The position numbers and the translations under genes were made by a program. This document shows, piece after piece, positions 35,408-48,271 of a DNA stretch of 64,000 nt. This DNA comes from Poronia punctata (lineage: Eukaryota > Ascomycota > Sordariomycetes > Xylariales > Xylariaceae). The notes below the pieces were generated by a model. The model saw only the letters and a list, made by a program, of their open reading frames with translations. It made no database searches and was not told the origin of the DNA. The stretch spans positions 196,012 to 260,011 of the forward strand of contig MU401465.1 in assembly GCA_022579005.1 (NCBI GenBank), in the 5' to 3' direction. Numbering within the stretch: position 1 is the first letter of the stretch; every line of letters starts with the position of its first letter.

Positions 35408-35526
35408 CGTCGGCTTGTATAAATCCCGTCTGCCAAGTATCTACAAACCTATACGAAGGAGTCCACGCGGTATTAAGGAGATTCGGGGGGGGGCCGGGCC
35501 CGCGCGGGGGGGGGGGGGGGGGGGCA

Positions 35527-35559
<33 letters not shown>

Positions 35560-35650
35560 GGGGNNNNNNNNNNCGTCGGCTTTTTTAAATCCCCTCTGCC
35601 AATTATTCACAAACCTAAACCAAGGTTGCCCCGCCGTATTAACGACATTC
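35408..35650. other. Gap flanked by near-duplicate contig ends
   Basis: The 77 bp at 35408-35484 and about 77 bp at 35574-35650 align along their whole length with many single-base differences. Between them lie a G-rich run (35485-35563) and N10 (35564-35573). A C-run continues to 35667. This is the pattern of low-quality read ends at an unclosed gap. Confidence 0.85.
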
Positions 35651-36188
35651 CCCCCCCCCCCCCCCCCCTTTTTTACAAATTTCAACATAGGATATGTTAT
35701 CTTATAAATCCCGACCTTGTTATGCAAAGGACTTACTATCGCATTAGCTTCACCCAGTCCGGGGAGACGGTGTATATTTCGAGAAAGTCAGCAATCGAGG
35801 GGTCATGGGAGACGGTAGGTAGGTACCTAGGTACTTGTGGGAAGGTGAAAAATTAGGCTCTGCGAACCATTTCCGACACAGGCACAATACTTGTCTCCCC
35901 TCGGCTTGTTTTCCTCCGACATCCCTAGTTTGCGAGGTGTTCTTTTATTGATTACCTCGATTGCACACACACTGTGACTGCCACGGCAACTTTCAGTTTC
36001 TCTTGTCGTCTACAGCTTTCATAGTGACGCGCCCAGAGCTGCCGTATACTCAAATGGAAACTGAAAGAACATTCAATGTATCAAGCAGAACCGTTTTCAT
36101 CATCCGTTCTCATTCGAAGAAAAAAAAACGTAGAATTTTTTAGGTATAGATTCATGACGGAGTTGTCTAGCATGGGTGGTCTTTTGTT

Positions 36189-36219
36189 CCCCCGACCCCG
36201 GACCCCGGCCCCCGGCCCC
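36189..36219 (-). other. G-quadruplex candidate
   Basis: The minus strand has five runs of 4-5 G separated by 2-3 bases (plus-strand C-runs starting at 36189, 36196, 36203, 36209 and 36216). It lies in an otherwise featureless intergenic stretch. Confidence 0.7.
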
Positions 36220-38090
36220 GGACTCCGGGCGTCCAGATACCCAGCGTTAAACTCATGAGTGCACGAAAGGACTTACTGTGGGAGAGGGCGAGTAATCTAC
36301 TTCGGTACACCTGTATACAGCACAGTACACTTTACACATGCCAATATCCGTATCAATACAATATACACAGTATCTATTTCCATACCTACCCATGGATACC
36401 TAGCGCGCTCTTGGAATTCCTTGTAATACTGTCCCATACACTCATCGGCCACAATATCTAAGCCCGCCATTCTCCGTTTTTAGGCATCTAGGTAGGTATA
36501 TACAAGGATTACCGGATAGATAGAGGCAAAACAACCAGTCCGTTCAATTTAAGGTAATTAATTAGGTGGTGGCCATCTCCCTCATAAGACACGTGTTGAG
36601 TTGAGGAGAGGTGTCCATCTAGGTTAACTAACTCACCACACCCCTTGCAGCAAAACTACAATTATTCTTATTTTCCTTTTTTTTTTTTTTTTTAATCATT
36701 TTCGAGCGATTCATTCTCTCTATTAAGGCAAAGGCAGTAACGTTTACTGTATTTCCCGGGGAGGAAAGAACATCGCATCAATCTAGAGGTAGGTAGGTAG
36801 GCATGTTTGTAAATCACCCAGAAGCCAACGCAGCAAACCCTAACCTACCTAACCTTTAGCGTGTCATGTTACCTTTGACACACATCCGCGTCGTGTTTGT
36901 TTTGCCATCTATCTAAAGGGAGCTCACATGCGTCTAGACATGTGTGTGCACGTTTCATGTTTTTGTTGTTGTTGTTGTTGTTGTTATTGTTGCCTGCATA
37001 TGTTTGGTTTCATCTGGATACGCGGTTATGTATGAAGGGTCTTTTTCTCAGGCATCCGGGATATCGGCAATAATCTGCTACTTAATATACCTCTATGGTG
37101 CGACGTGTGTATGTATTGTATGTATGTATGTATGTATAAAACAGAAAAGAGAGAATTACCTACCTACCTTACCCACACAAGCAGTCGCTATATGAGAGTT
37201 TGAGAGAGAGAGAGAGAGCCATAAATTAGATTATGACAACAATCAAGTAGAAAACGTGTGTTTATCTCTACCGCCCGAAAAGCAAAAACAACAATCCCGA
37301 TCCTTCCGAGGACTCATATACCTATCATAATCCTCCAACAGATCCAGTTTTGTTTTAACAGGTAGATTAGATATCTATTTCGAAGTTTTGGGAAATGTAA
37401 AATTGTGGATATCCCTTGCACAAAACTTAACCTATGCTAACTTACCTAGCGAGATGAATAAGATGAGAGTGAAAATAAAAGAGCGATGAACAAACATACC
37501 TATGGATCTACGTGTTGTCGGAAGGAAGCAGACTTTAAAGTTTATACGACGTGTAAGTACAATGTAAATGGACATGGGACGTTGAATCGGGCACGTGCAA
37601 AGTAAACAAACCCTCGACCGAGTCCTCGCATATGTATACATGTAGGTAGGTAATGTGTGTGGTTTTGGTCACATTCCACAAGTAGATAAAATCCGTAGGT
37701 TAGCACACAAAAAGACACTTGTCTATATCGTATGCGGGTTACGAAACAACGAAAAAGGCGAAAAGACGTAGCTCTAGACAAGATTAGAGGAGTGTATTAT
37801 CAATGTGGTCTCGAGAGAGAGAGACGCCGCTTTTAGTAGGTACAGGTATCGTCATCTTACACGTGCTCTCTTAACCACAGCTGTCTTCGCGTTGGGTGGT
37901 CCTCGTTTCAAGTCCTTAGTGAGACGTCTTTTAAAACAGGTAAAGAAAAATGTAGATAGGTCGGTCAATACTGGCCGCTCTTCGTCATGAAGTTGTGTGT
38001 AGTAGGTTAGGTTAGGTTAGGTTAAGTAGATCGGTAAAGAAATGCAAGTTTCCAGGTGATCTAACTTATTCCCCGGCCTACACGTGTGTG

Positions 38091-38164
38091 TATGTATGTA
38101 TGTATGTATGTATGTATGTATGTATGTATGTATGTATGTATGTATGTATGTATGTATGTATGTA
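38091..38164. repeat. (TATG)n microsatellite, about 18 units
   Basis: 74 bp of uninterrupted tetranucleotide repeat, following a short GT run. Confidence 0.98.
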
Positions 38165-41100
38165 GTATCAACAATCAACAACACATACACATATCCAGTC
38201 TAATCTTACCTTTACCACGCACTTTCCAAGGTCTGAAACGAAACGTACGGTGAAAAAAATAAATCACCGCTACCTATCCTCTCCCAAGTTAGATAAGTAC
38301 GGTAGCGGTGAACTTCCTCCCATCTTTTCCCCTGCCGTTGGACAAGAGCTGTAGGTTACGTCTTGCTGGCTAGTCTAGATCGACGACGGGGAATTCCGAC
38401 GGACATACTCGTACATATCCATTGTGAAACAAGATCACCTTGAAACAAAGAAAAGGACGAGGAAAAATATCCACCTACATATGGCAAGAGCTGACCCGAC
38501 CACGGCACAGACACCCATTTAAAACCAACCTGTCCAAGAAAATACGTCGTCATGGTGCTTGTTGATACCAACTAAATCAATCATCTACCTAAGGTATCTA
38601 TACCTACCGGTATACCAATCTAGAAGCCGTCCGCACTCATCAGCTCACCCCGTTGGTGGCAATTACCTAACCCAGGGCTATCTATCTATCTATATTCCAC
38701 ACGTAGACTAGAAAAGATCCTTTCGGGGAAAAGAAAGTTCATGATTGATTACCTAGTAAACACCTAAACAAATCAAGACGTCGTTGGCCGGTTGAGTCAC
38801 GGGGTATGTGTTGACGCATGGTGTGCAGAACCGGAAATATTGCAAATCCGGTCGGAGTTTAGGTAATCCCTCTAGGTTACGTACCGTACCAACACAACAA
38901 GACCCGATCCGGTTCGGGTTGATCTAGCTTGCAATAAGACCAGAAAATAACAAAAAGTGTAGTAGTTTTTACCTCTAGACATCGATAGACAATTAATTAA
39001 TTAATTATACAAGTAATAAAATAAAGAGTAGAAATACTATACAGTACACACAAATCAACAGATACAAGTATAAAACCCGGTAGTCTACCGAGAAAAAAGA
39101 GTAAACAATAATAATAAGCCCTAAGAAATATACATGTAACCCTATACCTCTTGTCTTACTTAATATTATCTCCATGTTGAAATTGTGTGTGCGCACGCCT
39201 TTACATACGAGAACCGTGGGAATAGCTAGCTAACCTAATACCTACTATATGTGGCATATTATTAACAGACAAGTCCCAACCGTCGGGGGGGAGGTCTAAG
39301 AACCTCCTTTAGGAATAGACAGCTATAAACCCTTCTCGTGTTGTGGGCAGGGATAATATTATAAAGGGCCGAGTAGATAAAAGCAAGGAGGGGTGCGACT
39401 GAAAGATGTATATGTATGTACTTTATTTTATGGATCTGTTCCTTGCTTGTTAAAAAAAAAAAAACTGCTTATGACGTTGGATTTGTCAATTGTCCAGGGC
39501 CGAAAAAAAAATAAAAAAAATTATGTAGCCAAAGAGATGCGGTCTGAGGTATAAGAAGATTCCGGAACGAGTGGAGTGGCGAAAAACTTTCTTTCCTTCT
39601 ACCCCCCCGGTCCGCCCGTTGGACTTTCACTGGACTGAAAATATATAGTGTACATTACAGCACACGAGTACCTGCTCACTGGGACAGGCTATGCTGAATA
39701 AGTGAGTCAAGGTAGCATCTAGACTCTGGAACTCAAACCTACGACATAGGTAGAAGCCGTGAGTGCTTCCAGTCGTCAAATGCACGATGGATATGTCGAA
39801 AGCAACAATAGCTTTTGGACCATTCATAATCTCTCGTTCTTGCATACATACGCTGAACTCAGCCACGAACCTTCGAAGCGCGCAACTCTGATAAGTGCCT
39901 GGTTTTAGTGCTGCATTCATCAGTGACACGTCAACGCACCCGCACCCACACCCGAAATTCTGGGCCGGGAGGGCTCCCATGTTCCAATGAGAAGGGCATT
40001 TCAAAGGGCGAGGGAAGCGTCCTGCATTTGCATGCTGTCAGGCTACGATACTAGTCTGGCTCACCATCATGGTGATACCCTTGGTGCGTCGCCGCTCGAA
40101 CGGGCCGTTTTCACCAATCTCGAGATTATTCTCTATCTTTCCTCTATTTTTTGCGTAATCAACTAGATGTGCCCCCTTCCGAAGCAGGGCGCGAAACGAC
40201 GATGTTGCGCTGTCGTGTTCTTTTCTTTGCCCGGCTCCCGCGACCGCCTTTCTTCGGTGATTCGGCGTTAGGATGATGACATGCTACCGTTGTCGCGGGG
40301 CTTACCAAGTACGAGGCGGAGAGGCCCTTCCTTATGCTATTGGACCTACCCGAAGGAAGATAACGAGAAGAATAGATGAGGTATTCGTTATAGGGATAAA
40401 AAAGGGGAAAAGTATAAACACCTCCAAAAAGGGCGAGCAGGTAGGGCGAGGTAGGGAATATCACATAGCACAGGGCGCCAGAAAACGAATCGAAGACTTA
40501 CCCTCGTGATGCGCCATCCGCGCATTCTTAATACTATCGTTGCTGATTGGGCGCGTAACACTGGAAGATAATTCCAATCACATTCACGTGGAAATGCCCT
40601 TAGCTTTTGGTTGGGCGCTCCTTTTCGTGAGTAATGTAGTGGTGTAAGTTGCAGTAGTGTGACTGGTCGGGCCATCTTCACTATCGATCATACCGTAGAA
40701 AAATAGACCTGGGCCCGTCATGCCTACACCCGTCAAAATATTCTGTAACGGTGTCCCGATATCAAATGCCGTCCCAGGTCGGCCCTCGACGGTACGTAGC
40801 CGTACCGGTAAAGAGAGTGACAGTTTTCACTATCAGATAGGGAGGGAAAGGGGCCGGCTTCGTTGTCTTCGCACCGCTCGCCCAGGGGGAAAAAATTCAT
40901 TCCTTCCCGCCCTAAGTATCTGTATTTGTTGTCAACCGCTATACGACCTCACTTATCTCTGTATGGGGGGAGTGTGTGAGGGGCCAGTAGCGTAGTCGCA
41001 TGAGCCGGAGGGGTCTCTCGCCGACGATAGCCAACAAGAGAATTTCTCTCGAATATTTCCATTTTGTGCGCCGAGCTACGTCAGAGCTTCAAACGATTCC

Positions 41101-44100
41101 TTACCCCCCGGGAGGCGCCATTCCAAGGGAATTTCGTCTCGTCTTGTCCAAGTCCTGTACAGGTGAAGGCATGAAACCGCTGACCGCCCTGCATGGCTTC
41201 TTAGAGTAAGAGTCGGTGAGTGGTGACAACGGACGAGGATCAGCTTCAAGGTAGTGAGTGCGGTGCTGTCTGGTAAGGGTTCCTATTTTCGGCTCGAAGC
41301 CAATAGATTGTATTACCCGTTGACGATGTGTCAAGATCAAAGCTCGGTGGAGTGTGTCCAGGCCGTTTCGGCTGGTCTATTGGGTACGGGAGGGGGGAAG
41401 ATAAAAAAGGATTGCACGATTGCGCCGTCAACTGCTGCAGGCCTCTGGTAGTCGCCTAGTAGTCGCCTAGCCGTAGGGTGTGTATTTTGCACCATGCCCT
41501 GCAAGTTTCAACCAGTGACCCAATCGGGGGCGAGACGAATGCATGCAGCCTGAAGTGAGGACCATGACTGACCACTCACCACACAGTCTTTTACCTCAGC
41601 CCACACAAATTGGACATCATTGCATATAGAGCAACAGTATTCGCCGGGCATCAAGGGCATCAACAGACAAGAAAAATAAATAAAAAATAAAAAGGCACCG
41701 CACCATGACGTTCGTTCGCTATTATTATTATGAGTCACTTTTGATAACAGACCGACTATGACCGACGAGATCGGAGAGCTCCCGTTGAAAGATCTCTCCG
41801 GTCAGCAGTGTCAGGCTCTGTTAGTGAGTGACGAGGTAAAGTTCGCTACAACCTCGGGAGTACCTAGGTATGTTGGCCCGTGGGTGTGATATCAGTCGGT
41901 CGGCAAACGGCTGAAATCTTAGGCCTGGATGGATAGACGGCCGTGTTGGGCGCGAAAGTCGAAATGAAATAATTAAAATTTCCTCACTAAAAACAGGTAA
42001 AAACATGACGGGTTTATCAAATGAGGGAAGTGGGCTGGTGATAGTCAGACAGCCCGGCGCGGCACTGACTGAGAGACAAGGGGGGGTAGAGATAGATATT
42101 ACAGTACTCGTACTACTGTTGGTAAGCAGTACAAAATCTACATGTGATTTGCACCATCAACATAGTGTGTTTCTATGTAGCACGTACCAGCGTTATGGTC
42201 GGTTTCATAGATGGTAATCTCTCCCCATCCAGTGAAGGTCGGGTCCGTGTCTGGCCAACATATTAGGGTATACATGTCTCTAGAGTGCGCACTACCTTCG
42301 CATACAGCTAATATTTAGTTAGCTGGGAGGTACCTTTTGTAGGACGTAGGTAGACTGGCAGGTAGAGTAGGATCAGCTTGAAGGGAAGGGGCGGGGGAGG
42401 GTGAGAATATTGCCATTTTTTTTTTGCGTGACGCTAATTTCCTTCGCCGGCCGATCCACATATTCTTTTCCTGTTGGATCGACCCGTGGTAGTGGATGTA
42501 ATCACCCAATTTTGGATGGTAAATAAAAAGATAATATCCTCGCAGCCTTTAGCTTCTGCCTAGAACCCGGGACAGTTTCATGATACTGTATGGGGCCTTT
42601 ACCTCACCTTGCTAGACCATGCAACCCCATCGAGGTTGAGGCTGATGCGATGGAGATCGTGCGGTAGATAGCAATGCCGGAATACCATCCGTGCTTTTCA
42701 TGTCAAACATATTTAGATGCGCATAATCTAAAGAGCCCACCCAGCCATCCCTTTGAGCCGCAAATTTTCTTCTGACAGAGCCTCATAAACGACAAATCAT
42801 GCGCCCTACCGGATTATGGCTATTCGCCTAGCTTGGCTGGTGGGATGTTCATCCCTTTCGGAGATTACAATACTAACTTGCCAGCCACATATATAACCGC
42901 TGTCATACAAAGTCTGTGATTGATGTCCGCATCGAACCGCATTAAACTAGGGATCCGACACGATGGTGCCACCATCTTCAGTACCATTTGCATACCTTCT
43001 GATCAAAGCAAGCCATGATACTGTATCGTCGTTTAAAAAAAGAGTCACTCGAGCAAGTCGGTGGATGATCAGAAAAGAATACGACAGATAGTATGACTTG
43101 TCTATAGTCCTTGCCATTGCCAATCAACTCTTGGTTTTAGAGACAGGAGCTAAATATGGGCCGGTAAGGTAACACCGAAACACGAGTCTCGGACTGAGAC
43201 ACGGCGACCAACGAGAAAGGATTCCCAGGTCTCGATGTCACTTTTGAAATGGATTTGCTATTACAGTCTCGGCCCACTGCGCCGTCCCGTGTATGTGGCA
43301 TGTTTGGTAAGATTTGAAAAATCATAGGCACTCATGTGGGATCTATTTTATTGCGGCTTGCCTACCAAATTAATATTATTGTACAATGCCTCTTTACTGC
43401 AACCTGGACTGGCCCCCTAATAGGGATAGAGGAAGCGACCTATCAGGTAGCGTATCGTTAGTCCGGCAAAATAGTTGGTGGCTGGTGTTCCAATCGACGA
43501 CTCTGACTCAGCTCATCCACCAACAAAACCGAGGTTAGGGTAGCTAATCTCATCCTGATCCTATTCCCTACCACCCATTAATCACGCCGAGTACTACCTA
43601 GACTACTTACTCTACCACCGGGAATAGGGCCAGGTTGGTTGATTGTTTGGTCAGCAGCTCTATCCCTTCACAAATCCCGGTGCCGAATCGAGACTACGCG
43701 TACGAGTACGTCTAAAAAGTTCTACGACCTGGTTTAGCGCCATTCAGACCTGCCAAACTGACTTTTCCTGTAGAACAGTGTGCGGGATCTAGTGCTAGCG
43801 TGTTGTTTAGGTTGAGCAGGACCACTAGTCTCTTAATGTACAGAACAACCATCACGATCATTATATTGTGACAGGGGAGTTTATGGTACCTATTAGTAGG
43901 TAGACTAAAACCAGGCGATATACTCGCAGGCGAGTAACATCATCATGTATTATCGTAATAACCATTTAAAGTGCAGAGGACACACGTTATTATATGCATA
44001 CTTTGGCAAGGAGTCCCTTGCGCTTGATGGACTTGGATTTGATTTGATTCCATCTGGATTGATTCATCCCTTTGGGGAGATGCATGGAAGAAATGCGGGC

Positions 44101-47100
44101 AAGGGCTAAAGGTGGACACGCTGCACGGCGAACTCCACGTTTTCCCCTTGCTCTAAAGCACAGACCTTTCCTTCCCCGCGACGCAGGTGGAGGTGCAGAT
44201 GACCACACTCCAGAACGAACCATTCCCCGTCAAGTTTGTTCGTGGTGAGTGGAATTCTGGTTAATCGTGAATTGACATGTAACGGTAAAGAAGAGCGCCC
44301 GCGAATGGCAGGAGTCGATGACGATGGCCCAGCTAGCCAGAGGCACTACCAATGAACCTTGGCCCTGCATTTAGTCCCCTCCATTCACATAGCTCTAGCC
44401 TCTAGACCATCGTAACAAGATTTAAGCACCCGAGACCACTGATCTAGTTAGCGGGACGAGGAATCCTTCTTTTAGCCACCAGTGCATGGTGTGAGTCATG
44501 AACACTAATGGCAAACATTGAGCAAAATCGTCAAGATCACAGAGGTTTGACTGTTCCGGTGGTACAGTTGCCCTGTTGGAGTTGTGTGATGGCCTTTTCG
44601 TCCCGACTCTCGTCACAGAACGTAAGCGCTCGGTGGAACACTAGCTTGCCTAGGCTATAAGAAGGTGTGGATGGGTGGATGAAGAGTGTACGTGCGCGTG
44701 CGCGTGAAATGTAACATCAAATGGAATCACCATCCATCATCATCCTTTATGGTTGTAAGAAAAGGCTACTGGACTAAGGTATGGTAGTTGGTTCGGCTAC
44801 TTATTTCTGGTAGAGGGTGCATGACTTGTTGCTCCATTTCAGGGTCCTAGACCCAGATATTCGGTGGAAAGGCATCAAGCTGTTATAGTTTAAATACAGG
44901 ATATGACTACTCGTAAGTCGATTATGTATGCCGAAATATCAGAGGCTAGGTCCATATATTGTAATGTGAAGTTATCCGTCATCTGTACGAGTAGGAATTA
45001 CCTAGGGTTGAGGTATGATTGGTGTTCAAGGAAGTCTATATCTGATACGGTTTACGGCTTGACACTGCCTTATTGTAGACATGCATTTTATCGTCTACGT
45101 ATCACAGGATACTCTAACTCAGATATCTAAACATAGTACAAACAAATAGAACCAATGCACGACATACATGATACTATCTCTATAGTTGCCGAAATCTGTA
45201 GGGAAGTACGTGCTTAGCTGTGAGGCTGGTAGGTTGGGTACAGGTGTGTGTCTGTCATGCATGTACTAAATGCACAAATCAACATCCCCACCAACGGTCT
45301 GTTCCTGGCTTGCCGGGTAATGCCCCTCTCTCCTACCTAGTCTGGAGCGTCCGGCCTTTACGACCCCTCCCGCGCTCGTCACCCTCCTTCGGCCTAGAAG
45401 GGAAGAGGACACCTGATGATAACTCGGAAGGGCGGGGAATAACGAAGCCAAGGTTGGCCGTTTGACCTTTGCTCTAGCGAAGATCATTCGCCTTGAAACT
45501 GGCGATCGCACCTCTTTACTATCTTCTGGTACTACCTCTGTATGTAGGCTTCCACCAGTCTTAGTACAGACCAAGTCGGACTAGGGAATGACGAAAGACC
45601 ATTTACCCCCTCCATGCCTCACATACATCACATCCCACAATCGCATATGAGTCTTGGTCCCCCCACTGACAAGTTTGCGACAAGTCGTGGACAGTTTCTG
45701 CCTGTCTACTTACCTGCTTGTCATTGCATACCCCAGGATCAAACTCCACTGTTACTCCTCAATTGCATCATCTCTCACTTATGCTTAACTTGCTCTAACT
45801 TGCAAACAAGCTACTTACTCTTGGTCAATTGATCCAATACCTGCGGCCAGTCGTTTGTATATAAAGCACGACGAGGAGCAGTGCGCTCGGATCGCACGGG
45901 TCTGGCTACCTATTTGATAACTTGCTGAGCAATCCCGCCGTACCCGCTTTTGTTAAACTCCACCTCTCGCAGACGCATGGCCGAGCGATTTGCAGACACA
46001 TATTAGCAAGAATCTTATCCTTCGGGAAAAGACGCATTTCTTCCAGATTTACCGGCATTTTGACGTCTTGCTCTCTAGCTTCATGTAAACAAGCAAATCA
46101 TCGATACGCAAAGACGACATTATAGCGTCAAGGGCACCTCACTGGCCAATGGATTTGGTTGATGGTTATGGTGATATATATCCGAGGTTTTAAGCCCCTA
46201 GTCAGAAACCAAAGTCTTGGATATCGGGGCGGGCCTCGATTGAAGTTGCGACTTTATCGAATTTTCTTCCAATCCTTGTAGGGTTCCTGGCACGCAGACC
46301 CTTTTACCGGCAAAATACCGCTCTGATCTCTTCGTTTGACCACGTCTCAATTTCGCTAAACGCCGGCGCAATTTGCGGGTGTCCTAGCAAATCCTGAATC
46401 CATCCTGGTCTACTAGGAGGACCCTAGTAACTTGTGAGTACCGGGACGTCCCTGTTCGCCGAACAGGCTCTTATTTTTCACACAGTCGGGATTTTTGAGC
46501 CTCCGCTGACACTGGAGCCGTTTGCCAGGGAGTGGAAGCGCTCGAGAACATGAAAACGGAGAAAAAAGAGAAAAAAGAACAAGATATTCAGCAAACGGCC
46601 AAGGAGCCAGAAGAGTGTACAGCCTACCGTTCTTGCTCCCGCAAGCGATTGAGAGGACACTCCATTTCAGGACCCGGCGATCTTACATACTAACCTTGCG
46701 ACTTTGGACTGCGAATTGGGTCCAAGCCGCCGTATTCGCATCCCGGTCAGATCAACAAGGCAAATATTATCAAGATAAGGCATCTACCTGTCTAGGTACC
46801 TTGTTGGACTTTTTGCTGGACGGTGTTGCACCTACTAGTCTAGGTTTACAGCGTCCGATCGGTTACACTTGCTGGCTGGTTCTGTAGACCATCAGTGGCA
46901 AAGAAATTACGACTTGGTAGAGTTGCCTGGAGATATTGGACGCGCAGTCTGATTTATCAAACGATTGATTCGTCGGCGACACCTATGACGCAGGCTTTCA
47001 CATGTTGACAAACACATCAACAGATCACTAAATCCGAAATCTACTGGTTAGATTTCCATCCAACAAGAGCTGATCAAAACCGTTCAATGAGAGAGGCGAT

Positions 47101-48271
47101 ATGCGACCGACAGGCGGGAGCTGAAAAGGCACAACATCGATCCACTGGACAGAACTAGCAAAAACACTGGACCACACTATTTTTTAACGGCCTAGTGCTT
47201 CGACTACAACATCTGCTTCCTGTTTGCTAGCATCCGGACCGCAGTACCGGTAGAGCCAGCGATTGGGCCCCAGACGCTACTGGATTCTGCTGTGCTTCCG
47301 TCGCAACGTGCGAAGGAACCTTCTCAAACGTTGTGGCGGTGTTTGGGCATTGATCGATGGTCGGCTTACCAATTCTTGGTAAATTGGAACTAAGCCAAAT
47401 AGGGTAGTTCTTTTTGCACCAGCACTACCCTCACACCCTCTCACTTGCTTCCCTTGCCCTTTTCCCAGCGTCGGCTCGAGTGTACTGTCCGTGTACTTAA
47501 AGTACCTCACTAGCCCCCCCGGTCAACCTGGCAGGTTATTAATGCCAAGGACCAGGGCTCACCAAGTTCCGTCCGTTCCCCTCCCCCTGCTCACTCTTGG
47601 CCACTTTCCCTGCCCCCTTCCCAACCAAAAAGGACCAAACACAGTTGGAAAAAAAATAGAACGAAAAAAAAAATTATCCAGCCTGGTCTCCACCAGTGCA
47701 CGTACGCCCAACAAGCCAATTCCTGCCGTCATACAAAAGAGACACACCCACGCCCAACCACCTTTCGTTGCCATTTTCCTCCTACTTTTGGCTTTCGCCA
47801 TAACTTCGGCTCAATATCGCGACGACTTCGACTGCTCGACCAATTCACACCGATCCGATCCAATCGATCCGGTATACAGCTAGTTTGGATTTCTTGAGGG
47901 ATCCAACAAATTCTCCCAAATTGGTAATCAAGGTCGACGCCACCTCGACTTTGATTTTTTTGACAGCCCAAATCCTCACACTGGGGGGTAACATCACAAC
48001 TTTATAGCATGTTCTCATCAAGAAGTCGGTCTTCCTCTCCTCTTCCTACCGACCACAATCCCAGGTGACGGGTGTCACTTCCTACAGCGTCACGACACAG
48101 GCGCGTCAAAAAGTCTCCAAGGAGAATAAACAACAACGATAAAAGAACAAAAAAAGCCTTCCTTATTCCGCGCGCGGTCTGGGGGGCGACCGCAACAACT
48201 AGGTCCAGAATCACATATTCGGCCGTGTCTTTCGAGGTGTCAAGTCGGACATCGACAAGACTTCTCTCAAG

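Larger units (their letters stand above)
34566..48271. other. 13.7-kb gene-poor region
   Basis: No ORF above about 130 codons and none with a recognisable domain. Contents I can see: an assembly gap with poly-G/poly-C at 35485-35667, a G-quadruplex candidate at 36189-36219, a T-run near 36678, a GTT run near 36962-36985, TATG microsatellites near 37109-37137 and 38091-38164, a TTAGGT run near 38004-38027, and dispersed TAGGTA/TACCTA words. The last ~700 bp are presumably promoter and 5' UTR of the gene at 48272. Multi-exon genes with very short exons or noncoding RNA genes could be missed. Confidence 0.55.

Noticed and set aside
35473..35727. Poly-Pro frame across the N gap
   Set aside because: Created by the homopolymer artefact and the N block; not real coding sequence.
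38004..38027. Interstitial telomere
   Set aside because: The unit is TTAGGT, few copies, inside DNA full of TAGGTA words.
39627..40004. 125-codon minus frame with several Cys
   Set aside because: No signal peptide or Cys spacing typical of a secreted protein; looks like chance translation.
47491..47883. 130-codon plus frame upstream of the gp1-type gene
   Set aside because: Not in frame with it through any clear splice and of UTR-like composition. Kept only as leader sequence.
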